A stretch of DNA of 64,000 nt from Limnanthes douglasii subsp. nivea (GCA_036936605.1 JAUPFV010000004.1:92592334-92656333); one strand, 5' to 3'. Shown: positions 46,203 to 57,671, counted from the stretch's first letter. The notes: a model not told the origin generated them from the sequence alone. Program-made: numbers and translations.

Positions 46203-46648
46203 ACCTAACCGGGATCAATGTAACCAACTCCTAGGCTTTCAAGCGTTGTGATAGCCAGGAGTGGGTTCAGCGCATTGACTCCTTTGAAGGTTCGATCTTG
46301 GCTGTTGGTTAAAACCCACTTCGCAATCCAATCGACGGCCTGGTTCTGCATTCTGGGAATGTGTCTAAGGGACATGCAAGGGTGGATGAGACTACGACAA
46401 ACAGCAATTGTCGATTGAAGAAGAGGAGCAGCAATAAGCAATACCAGTGGTAATGATGTTGATTAGAGTCAAGCATTCAGACTCTATGTCAACATTCGGC
46501 CATTGGTTACGCTTGCAAATGAGGAGACTCTCAATTAGAGCTTTGCATTCTGCCAAAAATGGATTCAGCTTGCCAACCGGTCTTCCAACTCTGATGACAA
46601 TTTCAGCTTTGTCATCTCTGATCAAAATGCCTCCATTGGACTCTCCAG
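46203..46648 (-). pseudogene. LINE-1 RNase H fragment
   Basis: The minus strand reads GGILIRDDKAEIVIRVG, FLAECKALIESLLICK (Glu), WPNVDIESECLTLINII (Asp), then after a frameshift near 46430 MSLRHIPRMQNQAVDWIAKW and a C-terminal end at TAG 46205. This is the RVT_3 RNase H type of plant LINEs, different in sequence from that of LINE-2. Its N-terminal side is cut by the 19-bp TSD. Confidence 0.8.
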
Positions 46649-46667
46649 TATTCCGTATTTTGTTTTA
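46649..46667. repeat. Right TSD of LINE-1 (19 bp)
   Basis: Exact copy of 19663-19681; marks the right edge of the nest. Confidence 0.88.
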
Positions 46668-46717
46668 ATTTTAAACTAAAAAAACGTAAAAAAAAATTAT
46701 TCAATAAAGTTGCTATT

Positions 46718-46719
46718 TA

Positions 46720-46755
<36 letters not shown>

Positions 46756-46756
46756 T
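46718..46756. repeat. (TAA)n microsatellite
   Basis: About twelve uninterrupted ATA/TAA units. Confidence 0.9.
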
Positions 46757-47289
46757 TTCTCTCTATTTTTCTATTTAAAAAAATTCTATAATTTTTACCT
46801 AATTAATTATACCTAAAACTTACACAATTGAAATCAACTGAATTTTTTTCTTTCAAATTAATTGGATACCATAACTCAAAAGAGAATTGAATCAGTTCCA
46901 AACAACAAAACCTCCTCTCCATTTGTAATCAATTTTTTTCCACAAATTCTTATTAAAAAGAAGAAGTCAAACTCTCCCAACATCTTTGTCTGTTTGAAGT
47001 ACTAGCACCACTCGCCTGAAACTAAAATATTCGTCTGAAAACTTCTCGTGGCGAGCACCGTCCCAATACTTTCACATGAGCATCTACTCGCTTCGTACCA
47101 AAAATTATAAAAAAATACTGTTTTTAGGGTTTTGTAAGCTTAGATGTATTTAAGGTAGATTATTGTATTTAAAATTCTCATAATGATGATTATTATTGAT
47201 TTAGAGTAGGCTTTTAAGGTTATGTGTTCTTTACCAAAACCAGATGAAAAATAAACACCAAACACTGACGAAAATTTTACCTACCATGC

Positions 47290-47490
47290 TAGATATCTTA
47301 CCTAAAGGCTAGTATACACGCCAAATCTTTGGCGCATGCATTAACATCACATCGACGCTAAATGCCTAGCACGGTAGGACAACCTAACACCAAATATTTT
47401 ACGCGAAGGCTAGTATATGCGCCAATTCTTTGGCGCATGCACTAAGCCCCCACGTCATATGTGTAGCACGGTAGGGCAACCTCATGCCAG
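47290..47490. repeat. Tandem pair, period about 101 bp
   Basis: AAGGCTAGTATA recurs at 47305 and 47406, each followed by CGCCAA, TTCTTTGGCGCATGCA-like text and, near the end, TAGCACGGTAGG-CAACCT. GC content is higher than in the surroundings. Confidence 0.75.
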
Positions 47491-47639
47491 CCGTTTGATA
47501 TGGGACAATTTTGAAAATGATATGAGACAATTTCGAGAATCAAATTTTTTTTTAATATGAATGTCTTTTTTTTTTCGGATTTTTGGTCACAAGCATGCCT
47601 TACACAATCAATTCGGCTACTTTTTTTGGGGTGATTGTT

Positions 47640-47830
47640 TTGTTATTTTGGAGTTAAAAATTATGGTTAGTCACTGAAATTGATCACATGTTGAGAAACA
47701 ACCGCTGAGGTTCATTCATGTCTCAAAGCGGTTATTTATTTTAACAAATGTTGCATATATGGTCACTGTTGCATGTCTGTTAACTAGAGTGTGACATATG
47801 ACACCCAAACTTACTATTTTTTTTTTGTTG
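47640..47830. mobile_element. Possible small non-autonomous element (dispersed repeat copy 2)
   Basis: Shares an exact 21-base segment (47654-47674) with the complement of 15751-15771, followed by similar GATCACWTGTT text. Borders are not resolved. Confidence 0.4.
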
Positions 47831-48020
47831 CAAATACGATTATCGTATATTTCAAACTCAAAATACTTTTCTACTTAATTTTTTTATATTTTACTTTTAT
47901 TTTAATCTCTTAGCTATCCAACTTAAATACTTACCCTTTATTGTTTACTAACTTACCATTTAACCTAGCTAAGTTACCTAGATTACTAAACCCTAGCTGA
48001 ACCGGACCAATATTTAATTT

Positions 48021-48025
48021 AAAAC
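48021..48025. repeat. Left TSD of element C (AAAAC)
   Basis: AAAAC precedes the left LTR, and AAAAC follows the right LTR at 58093-58097. The A-rich context makes it less certain than those of A and B. Confidence 0.65.
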
Positions 48026-48200
48026 TGATGTGGTTTATTTTCGTTCGAGGGAAATTTTGTAATTTTGTCTAGAGTTTTGTGGAATTTTGAGAGTATTTAA
48101 TGTTTGGATAGAATGTAGAGGGAGAATTGAGCTGCCTGGTTGTATTTAATTTTCATTACCCTCATTTAATGTTGGTGGTTGGGTATTTATACCCTTATTT
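48026..48200 (-). repeat. Left LTR of element C, truncated
   Basis: About 175 bp matching the first part of 57672-58092 with roughly five differences. At about 48198 it jumps to internal text homologous to A after about position 21305. Confidence 0.85.
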
Positions 48201-48451
48201 TTTTCGAACTGCATAATAGTTTTATCCGAACTGAAAAAGTTCTCAAAAACTTAAACGGTTTTTTGCCAGAAATCGTGGGACAGGTGTCTCTCTCTGGTTC
48301 GCCACACCAGCCGTTTTTTCCCCTAGAACGGCGCTCCCACTTTCTTCAAAAAGTAACCTCTTCATTTAATTAGGATGACACCAGCGCCGTCCTTAATCAT
48401 TGCAAACCTTTCGAATTCTCCTAGGTATCAAAGCCCCTTTTGCATATGTAC

Positions 48452-48458
48452 TATAAAT
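48452..48458 (+). promoter_or_regulatory. TATA box for the antisense ORF, element C
   Basis: ACTATAAATT, 107 bp before ATG 48559; equivalent in A and B. Confidence 0.6.
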
Positions 48459-48558
48459 TAGTTCACTTTTCTACTTTTTACCATCTTCATCATCCTTGCT
48501 TCACTAAACTTCAAAGCTTTCTCTCTAAAAAACAAACACTTTCTTTCGGTGTGAGTTT

Positions 48559-51524
48559 ATGTTCACAACAAGAAACGATTTAATAAAAGGTGGGTGGCTT
48601 AATTTGTCGGAGTTAGAAAAAGCTCAAAAAGTTGAACGAGAAAAGCGCCTTGCTGCCGGTCTCCCTGTTTCCCCTGTTGAAAAACCAGAAAAACCAAGCA
48701 CAGAGCCTGACCAGGGCTCTTCTTCAACCAAGAGCGTCAAACCTAGGAGTTTGTTCCAATCTACCCTTTCACCAATTGTTTCAGGCTCATCGGTTCAGGA
48801 ATCAGAGCCTACTGTTGAACCAGGACAGGTAGTCACCAGTTTTAAGAAACCTTCCCTATTTATCGCCATGGGATCAGATGCTGATGCCTCTCCAGATAAG
48901 TTAGTAGATCGGAGAAGAGGTCGCTTGGTAAAAGGGCAGGCTCTAAAAGGTACACCTTCCAAACCAGGGACCAAAGATAGCAATAAAGGGTCAAAGGCAC
49001 CCATCAAGATTCCTAAGGACAAACTGTCCGGCCCGGAGGCATCTAGTTCAAGTCTCCGAAAAGAAACCATTGCACCTGAGCCCCAGTCGGAGGTCAGAGT
49101 ACAAGAAGCCAGTGAAACCCAACAGTCCGGAGGGCATGCTGAGCCAAATTCTAGTTCCCCTCACCCAAAAACAACTGAAAACCCCTCCTTGGTAATGGAA
49201 GAAGTGATGGAGGATTCTGTTGAAGAAGCTCCCTTTGAGTCCGAAGTCTCCGGGCAGACAAGTGAGGCTATTGCTGCCAAGAAGGACAAACGCAAAGAGA
49301 AACTATGCTTAAGGCATCCAGATCTGCCGGAGGTCCTTGTGGGAAAAGTGGGATCTTGTTTCCACAAGGTTAGTGTTAAGTATTTGATAGCTTTGCAAAA
49401 ACTTAACTATGCTTTCATCCACACAGCCGAACTGGGTCGGATGCGAACAAAATGGGGGATCCCGGAGAACGTCAAAATAAGGATTCCAGTGGACCCAGAA
49501 ACACCGATGGACTGCAAGCTTAGCGAAATCGTTTTCTTCACTGAGCTCTTCAACTGGGGACTAAGGTTTCCCTTAGACCTAGAGATAGTCAAATACTTTC
49601 ACCTCATCAAACTTTGCCCAAGCCAGAGCCCTAATGCATGGTATACTCTCATGGCCTGTATTATGGCCTTCAGGATCTTCGAAATTCCTCTTCCCATGGA
49701 GCAGTTTGCAGCTATGGCCAGCCTCTGCAGAAACCACCATATTACCTTCTATCACTTCAACATGGGTGATAATTACAAAGCAGTGGATGACCTGCTCGAG
49801 TCAAAGAGAAATTGGAAGACTCATTTCTTGTTTGTGAGTGGTGCCTGGGAGAATGGGAGGAAGATCAAAGCCGGTACAACCCGAGCCTCCTCACCAGCAG
49901 ATGGCGAAGCAATGGTAAGAATCCCATCTCACATTCCCATCTGTATTTTTATCAAATTTGTTTAACTAACTTGTCTTGTCTTTTTGTTTTTTGTTTTTTG
50001 ACAGTGCTGCCTAAGGACTTCAGTGACTACTTGAAGGCTGGGCAAATCACTTGCACCAAGCTAAATGCTTGGGCTACTGAAAAGTGGAGGAATCGCTTCC
50101 ACAATGCCTTTACCGGAGATAATCTAGCAAGGTCCTACCTCTGGAATACCACTGACCGGAGAGACTTATCCTGGGAGGAACTTACAACCCCACCCCCTCC
50201 GGAAGTAGTCCTCAAAAGAACACACGCGCCGGATGGGGCATTGTATCTGCCTGGAAGAGCCAATGCCCAAAGTAAGATGAAGGGTAAGAAAGGTAAAGGG
50301 AAGCAGAGTGTGGTTGAAGCCAATCCCACCGAAGAGGAGGAAACTGCTCCAACAAACCAAGATGGGCTAACTCAAGGACAGATTGATGATGCTCTTCTAG
50401 AAGTAGTGGAGCATGAAAGTACTAGGGAAGGGGAAGGATCTCCAAAACCTCCAAGGGTTCCTAAAAGAGATAGGAAACGGGGAGCAGAGGGCAAAGACAG
50501 GGAGTCCAAGAAGAAAAAGACCTCCAAGGGTGATGAGATTTTTCTCTGGCCTTCGGAGCCCCTTCCTCTGTTGACCCTCCAGACCCTACTCAAGCAGAAG
50601 GCATCCCCAGTGACTTCCAAACCGGAGGGGGTGCATGAGGGGATATCAGCATTGATGGTGTTTATATTAGTGGTCTTGAAGAAATTGGTCTTTACTTCGA
50701 AAACCTCCCTAAGGATGATTTTGCTGGACCTTACCTCCTTCTGAGAACATCGAACATCGTTACCTTCAATGGTAAGTCTTTCTCTGTCTCAAGTGAAAGA
50801 GATGTTATAACTCACTCTATATTGAGTAATATTCAGCCAGTGCTTAGTTTGGAGAAACAAGTGCGAGGTCAGTCAGCTATTATTATTGCCCTTAATTCTG
50901 ACAAGGAGAAATTGTCCGGTGACCTCCTCATTGCCAACCAAAATGCTGATGTTTTGAAGAGGGAAAACAAGGAGTTAAAGAAGAACCAGGAGGGTTGGGC
51001 CACAAATGTAGCTACCTTAGAAGATACTATCAAAGAACTCCAGGCAAAGTAGTCCGAGTTGGAGAAAGATCTCTCTTCTTCGAAAGAGGAGGTGAAGGCC
51101 AGGGACAAGGTCATTCACACTTTGACCAATGACAAGATCTCGCTCAAGGACTCGGTGTCCAAGGCTGCACAAGAAAAAGATGATCTGTGAAGGGAGCAAG
51201 AGGCAAAAATCCAAACCAAGATTGATGCTTATACCAAACAAGTGATAGACACTCAGGAAGAAATGTATGCCAATGTGAATTCGGACATGGTCTTACTCTT
51301 TCATGAGAAATTATCCGAAGAGGAATCTGGGAGACTTATGGAATTTTGTAAAGTATGAAGACCTCCCCTTCCATACGATGGCTGATGGTGATAAGCATGA
51401 CTATTCTAGTGCCGAATCAAGCCATGAAGAAGAGAACACTGGGGAGATCCCGGATAAAGAAAATGACGACCTTTAGAAGAAGAAAGCTAGTGAGGCTGAG
51501 CCATCTTCAAAGCCTTAGTCTTAG
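48559..51524 (+). pseudogene. Antisense ORF of element C (PF04195-like), frameshifted
   Basis: Starts MFTTRNDLIKGGWLNLSE. Exon 1 runs to 49914, intron 49915-50004 (GT..AG), exon 2 from 50005. The conserved block is present (RHPDLPEVLVGKVGSCFHKV, FTELFNWGLRFPLDLEIV, NAWYTLMACIM). A one-base deletion near 49875 shifts the end of exon 1. A second shift near 50570 and stops at about 51050 and 51188 break exon 2. Coiled-coil text (VLSLEKQVRGQSAIIIALNS) remains readable. Divergence from A and B shows that the ORF was old in the family. Confidence 0.85.
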
Positions 51525-51567
51525 AATATCAATTATCTTTTCACTTTTGTTTTGATTGAACCAAAGT

Positions 51568-51662
51568 CCTTGGATGGCCAAGGCATTTTTTGTAACTGTG
51601 CCCGATCCTTGTCCGGATAAATCTTTTTGTTTTGACAATTTAAAGTCCTTGGATGGCCAAGG
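51568..51662 (+). terminator. Paired hairpins at convergent 3' ends, element C
   Basis: CCTTGGATGGCCAAGG at 51568-51583 and 51647-51662. The stem bases are the same as in A and B; only the loop differs (AAGG versus ATGG). Confidence 0.5.
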
Positions 51663-52035
51663 CACTTCGTATGTTTCAATGGGTATCTTTATTTCGCACA
51701 GCTCTTGCATTTTTTCATGCTTTTTCAATTATGTTGGCTAATGTTTAAACAACCTTTAGTTGTTTCATAAACATTCTAAAGTGAGAGTGTTTAAATTCTC
51801 CGATGACAAATGTTCAAGTAGTCATCACTCCTTTAATTTAATCCGGCCTACGTTTAGATAATAATTTCACAAGAAACTATTTAAGTAAAAACACTCCAAA
51901 CTTTTAAGAAGGCATCGAATTTCATAAAAAATCCCGGACACCTCATTAAAACCTCCCCGCGCCACCAGGGTAGGAAAGAGTATGCCCCCCAAATATTTAC
52001 ATGAACTTTTAAACAAGTAAATATTTACATAGTTT

Positions 52036-55000
52036 CTACTCCAAGTACATCCGGAGGTGCTCAATATTCCAGGGGTGATTCAAAACCCTTCCATCTTTGT
52101 CTTAGAGCCGGTACATCCCAGGCTTAAGCTTTTCAATGATCACATAGGGTCCTTGTGTGTAGGAAAACGTTTCTCAACACCTTATCCCCCGGTTGAAAAT
52201 CCCGTCTCTTAATTTTGGAAGCGAACCTACTGCTCATCAAACCTTGATAGTGTACAGCTCTAAGGTGAGCCTTAACTCTTCTTTCCTCTATTAAGTCAAG
52301 TTGGCCTCTGATAGCCATCTCGTTAGCGTGTTCGGAAAAATTATGAACTCGAAATGAAGGGAGAGTAGCTTTTATAGGAGCTATGGCATCCATTCCATAC
52401 ACTAAGGCAAAGAGAGACTCTTATGTTGCAGCCCCGGGAGTGGTCCGATAAGCCCACAAAACTTCTTGCAAATAACTAGGCTATTTCCCAGCAGCCCCTT
52501 CTAAATTCTTCTTCAGACAGGACATTATTGTCCTGTTGGCCATTTCGACCTGACCATTTGCTTGTGGGTGAAAAGGGGAAGAGAAGCAATGTTGTATACT
52601 TCTGGAGGCACAGAAACTCTACATTTCCTTGTTGTCGAATTATGGCCCATTGTCTGTTGTTATCTTTTGTGGAATTCCAAATCTGCAGCAGATATTGGAT
52701 AAAATGAATTTTATAACAGCTTTCGACGTCGTACCTGCCAATGGAGCCGCTTCGATCCACTTTGAAAAATAATCAATAACAACAATTATTGTTCTGCGTC
52801 CTCCGGATGCCATGGGCAGAGGTCCCACCAAATCCAACCCCCATCGAGCAAAAGGTATAGGCTCAGAAATTGACTCTAAAAGGATGGCTCGGATATGAAT
52901 TTTATTGCTATATCTCTGGCATGGGTCACACCTCCTTACCAACTCCTTAGCATCTTGCATTATAGAGGGCCAATAATACCCAGCCAACAAAACTTTCCTT
53001 GTTAGAGCCCTGAATCCACAGTGAGCTGATCCCTCACCATCATGTAATTCGGAGAGCATTATTTGAGATTTGTCAACCCCCAAGCATCGTAAGAGGGGTT
53101 TACTGTAAGACTTCTTAGAAAGTATATCTCTTAGGATGATAAAACCACGAGCCTTGTACTTTACTTTTCTTGCTATTGATTTATCCGGAGGCAAGATGCC
53201 ATCAGAGAGATATTGAAGGAGAGGAAACCTCCAATCTTGAGGTTGTTTTATCTGTATATCGAAGCTTTCTTCTTACTTACCCATACTGAATTGAATGGAT
53301 GGGCACTCCAGCACATAAATCCAAGGGTAGGACTCAGTATAGGCTATGGTTGCTAAGGAGTCTGCCTGTATATTTTCTGTTCGGGGTATGTGCTCATAAA
53401 CGATGCTCTTGAACTTAAGTGCCACATATTTGAGAAGAAGTAAGTATTTTACCAGCTGCTCCTTTTTTGCTTCAGATTGACCTTGTGCATGATGGATAAG
53501 AAGCTGAGAATCGCTCATCAACTTGACCCTTTTGGCTCCACAAATAAGAGCTAACTTTAAACCAACTATAGCTGCTTCATATTCGGACTCATTATTAGAA
53601 GCCCTAAAAGAAAAACATATGGCTTGCTACATTCTGTCACCATACGGAGAGGTCAAGCATACCCCAGCACCACATCCCATGGTACTTGATCCACCATCAG
53701 TCCGGACAACCCAGACTTTTTTGTCTTTCACATCCGTTGTTTGCTTAGTATCCCTGTCTGAGTGAAATTCAACTAAGAAATCTGCCACCGCTTGGGCTTT
53801 GATTGCTGTTCGGGGAGCAAAATCAATATCGAAGTCTCCCAATTTCACAGACCACTTAGTCATCCTACTTGAAATGTCTGCCTTTTGAAGAACGTTTTTC
53901 AGGGGATAGGATGTCCGGACAATAATAGGATGAGCCTGAAAATAAGGTCTCATCTTCCTTGCAGCAATCACCAAGGCTAGTGCTAACTTCTCAAGCTTCA
54001 AATAGCGTTTTTCTGCATCAACCTCCCATACCAATACCGCACTTATGGCATAATTGGAAACTTCCAAATATATGAAAAGAGTCTCTCCGTCAACGGGTTT
54101 AAACAAATTCTTGGGGGAGGACTTGTGTTTTTTGATTTCATCGAAGGCCTCATCACACCGTGAAGACCAGTCAAATCCCTTTACACCTTTTAAAGTTTGA
54201 AAAAACGGGGCACACCTGTCCGAAGACCTTGAAATGAATCGATTTAACGCAGCCAACCTCCCAGTCAACCGTTGTACTTCTTTAATATTCCGAGGAGGCT
54301 CCATTTGGAATAAAGCATTAAGTTGGTCCGGATCAGGCTGTATCCCTTGTTCACTTATCACATACCCCAGGAATTTTCCGGACTGCACTCCAAACACACA
54401 CTTTTCTGGGTTTAGCTTCAAATTTACTTTTACTAAGTTAGCAAAAGTTTCTTAGAGATCTGTCAAGTGTAGCTCTTCATCCACACTTTTTACCATCATG
54501 TCGTCGATGTATACTTCCATGTTTCTTCCAATTTGATCAGCAAAATATTTGTTTACCAACCTCTCATAAGTAGCCCCAACATTTTTTAACCCAAATGGCA
54601 TCACCTTGTAACAATGAAGGCCCATATCAGTAACAAACGTAGTATGCTCCTGATCTTTCGGATCTAATTGAATCTGATTGTACCCGGAGAAGGCATCCAT
54701 GAAAGACAACAGCTTATTCCCAGATGTGGAATCCACCAACTGATCAATCCGGGGAACCGGGTATAAATCCTTTGGGCAAGCTCTGTTGAGATCTGTAAAA
54801 TCGATACACATACGCCACTTGCCATTTGTATTTTTCACCAATACCAGATTGGCTGTCCATAAAGGATACTGAGACTCCTTTATGTGCCCCATTTTAGTAA
54901 GTCTGTCGACTTCTTGAACTATGACATCAGCCTTTTCCTTAGAAAAAACTCTTCTCTTTTGTACCACAGGTGTTATGTCTCTTCGGATGGACAGTTGGTG

Positions 55001-55240
55001 TGATATAATATTTGCTGGTACCCCGATAACATCCGCATTGCACCAAGCAAAAACATGCTGATGGTCTTTTAGGAACTTCAACATTTTACCCTTTAATTCC
55101 GATGTCATTTTGGACCCTATTTTAACATTTTTTCCCTCTTCCAAAGAATGTGTTTCAACTTCTTCAATCGGTAATAAAACTCTAGGGGTCTCTCTGGGGT
55201 CATCAATTTCACCCTCGCCCCCAGAAAGCCCCTCAAATTG
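52036..55240 (-). pseudogene. Element C pol, multiply broken
   Basis: RT (CIDFTDLNRACPKDLYP, YIDDMMVKS), both RNase H domains (RTDGGSSTMGCGAG; SDSQLLIHHAQ) and integrase (CDPCQRYSN, LDLVGPLPMASGG) are recognisable. Stops at 54452 and 53627 among others. An in-frame deletion of 42 bp near 54020 removes the segment with GHPHPVYYISK from the first RNase H. A deletion of about 41 bp near 52155 removes KLFGKLAPTW-type text from the integrase C-terminus. Confidence 0.9.
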
Positions 55241-55243
55241 CTA
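55241..55243 (-). other. Conserved UAG between protease and RT, element C
   Basis: Context GAA TAG CAA TTT; the stop is at the homologous codon to those in A and B. Confidence 0.68.
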
Positions 55244-57598
55244 TTCTTCGTTAATCCAAACTGCCCCCAACGTCCGCGGGAGGGGGGGGGGGGGGGTTGT
55301 TGCATAACACTCTCTGGCTACCTTTTGGCTGCTCCGAACAACTCTCACTTGCCCTTACACAACATATTTCAGACATTGATGGACTGTTGAGGCCACCGCA
55401 TGCATCCTACAGAGCCAAGACCTCCCTAGAATAACATTATAACAAGTGGGACAATCCACCACAACGAACAGTATTCTAACCATTTTCTTAAAGGGGCCTT
55501 TTCCGAACAAAACTTCCTCATCGAACTCCCCGATCACATCTGCTGAGCTTCCAGTGAAACCTACAATTGACCTGTTCGAACGTTGAATTACTGCTGGATT
55601 TTTCATCTTTTTGTAGGAAGTTAAAAAGAGAATATTGGCAGAACTTCCGGTTCCACCAGAATCCGTCTTATATCGTTGCCCCCAATGGATGCTCCTATGA
55701 CAACAACGTCTTTATGAGAACCAAATATATCCCTCAAGTCATCCTCATCGAAAAGAATGAAGGGAAATGGAATTTGTGACTGATAGGAAGTCATGCCTCC
55801 CTCCAATTGGGTAGCTAAGGTATGAACATGCCTCTTTCTTGAAGAAGCAGTAGGTGCTGTCATGGTGTCTCCTCCAAACATTGTGAGTGACTCAAAAAAG
55901 TTGATAAGTCCGGACACCGATTTATAATTTTCTGCGATAACTCCCACTCTATTCCGGGTCGGATCAGGGTCCAAGTACTCTGATTGTACATCGAATCTCT
56001 CAGCTATCACCATGGCCCCTTCCGGAGCTGATGCGCCTACATTGTTTGGGCCAACCCGATGAGTGTTATCAGGCCTATTGCCTTCTCTTCTTTTAACATA
56101 TGCTCCCAACTTTCCTCTTTCAATTAAATTCTAGACTTCTTGCTTCAAAGCAATACAATCCTCGGTGGTATGGCCAGTATCATTATGATAATGACAAAAA
56201 CAATTGTTACGGCTCTCCCTAGGAGATTGTAACGCAACCGGCCTTCTATAATGCACTTCGTCTTTTGTTTTGTCATAAATGGTGGCTACGTTTTCTTTTA
56301 ATTCTACAAACCACTTCGGTTGGACCCAAGGTCCTCGTTTATTTCTAGATTGCTGACTCTGTGCTAGAGCAGCTGGCAGAGACTGAGCTTTGGCTCTATT
56401 ATGCCTCTGTCCGGCCTCCCTAGCCTTTTTCTCGGACTGGTTTTGGTTTGGATTTGGCGCAGCCGGAGCAGATCTCACCTGCCTGTGCATCCTGGTTTTC
56501 TTTGTTTCGTCAACATTAATCTGCTTTCCAACTTGATTCAACAGGTCTCCCCATGTCATGGCCTTCTTTCAGGTTACTGAGTCAGCCATGTTTCCAGGGT
56601 TTAAACCCTGTCTCAGTGAAGCTATTGCTACTTGTTCAAAGCAATCAGCCAACCCATTTTTGGTGTTTACAAATCGACTTATGTATTCTTTTAGAGATTC
56701 GTTCGGTTCCTGGGCACAATGGATGATTGTGTCTCCATTGACCTTTACCTCCTTACTTCCAACAAACTGTCTTCGGAAGGCCACCCAAAAAGTATCGAAA
56801 TTTCTGATACACCCCTGCGGTAGGCTGCTATACCACTTCAGGGCACTCCCCGTAAAGGACTGGGAGAATGCCCTACAAAGAAGCTTGTCGTCATCATCAA
56901 AATTCATCATAATTTTTTTAAATTGTTCCAAGTGGTTGTCCGGGTCTTTACTGCCATTGTATTTTTCCATTTTTGTACTATCAAACCTCTTAGGAAGGTT
57001 CCCGGACAGGATCTTGGAGGATAGTGGAGATTGTCTCCAATTATAGCCACGACTGAAGACGGTATCCTCATTAGGAGTTGCAAAGATACCTGGCTCATCA
57101 TGGAAGGCAAAAGGATCCACCAGCATCCGGTCTATGTGTCTCCGGCTATGAGACGATCCTTTGCCTATATGCCTGTTTAACTTTCCATGCATATCCCTTT
57201 TTCTTGAATACTTCTTAACCAACTTTTGTTTCTTTTTAGATCGGCCCTCATCACTGCTGGATGACAGGGATTCTTCAACTCCATCTTCGCCCGAGGAGCT
57301 CTTGGAAGATTCTGAGTCTGAATCAGAGCTCTCCACCGGCTTGGACCAATGAGACTTTTTGGAGCTAGCATGAGTCTTCTTCGTACTCACATGGGTTTTC
57401 GAAGGCTCATGCTCTCTAGGGTTGTCAGTATGGTGAGCAACTGACGCCTTTGATTTCTATTTTACACCCATCTTTTCCCTCTCAGCCCTTAGAGCTTCTA
57501 TTTCAACTTTTAATCTATCACACCTCGATGGTGTATTCATCAATTTCTCCCACCACTTCGAGCAAAGCTGGTGGTACTTCCGGCATGTACGGATTCAT
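55244..57598 (-). pseudogene. Element C gag and protease, frameshifted
   Basis: ATG 57598 (MNPYMPEVPPALLEVVGEID), a frameshift near 57522, then the Ser/Lys-rich region and gag core (KRFDSTKMEKYNGSKDPDNH, FTGSALKWYSSLPQGC). Knuckle-like CHYHNDTGHTTEDC near 56160. Stops at about 57456, 56569 and 56131. A one-base deletion near 55651 hits the catalytic Asp codon of the protease. Near its end a G15 run (55282-55296, plus strand) replaces coding text. Confidence 0.88.
55282..55296. repeat. G15 homopolymer inside element C
   Basis: GGGA followed by fifteen G, at a place where A and B encode CYATALAPR-type residues. It could be a real expansion or an assembly or base-calling artefact. Confidence 0.8.
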
Positions 57599-57650
57599 CC
57601 GAACTGGATTTTTCTGATGGTTTTGAATGCTAAAATCAGGCATCATCGTT

Positions 57651-57668
57651 CTCCCACTGTGGTTGCCA
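57651..57668 (-). other. Primer binding site of element C (tRNA-Arg, one mismatch)
   Basis: CTCCCACTGTGGTTGCCA on the plus strand; C-to-T at one site relative to A and B, as by deamination. Confidence 0.7.
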
Positions 57669-57671
57669 ATT

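Larger units (their letters stand above)
19682..46648 (-). mobile_element. LINE-1: 5'-truncated non-LTR retrotransposon, split by LINE-2 and its cargo
   Basis: The outer layer of the nest. Its own sequence is only 46042-46648 (RNase H region and 3' UTR) plus a short 3' tail at 19682-19703; the rest is later insertions. It is 5'-truncated, as its right edge at the 19-bp TSD falls in the middle of the RNase H coding region. The minus-strand 3' end is A-rich (AAGAAAAATAAA). Confidence 0.75.
46668..48020. other. AT-rich intergenic DNA between the nest and element C
   Basis: No gene. It holds a TAA microsatellite (about 46718-46756), a diverged tandem pair of about 101 bp (47290-47490) and copy 2 of the dispersed repeat near 47654. 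Confidence 0.55.
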
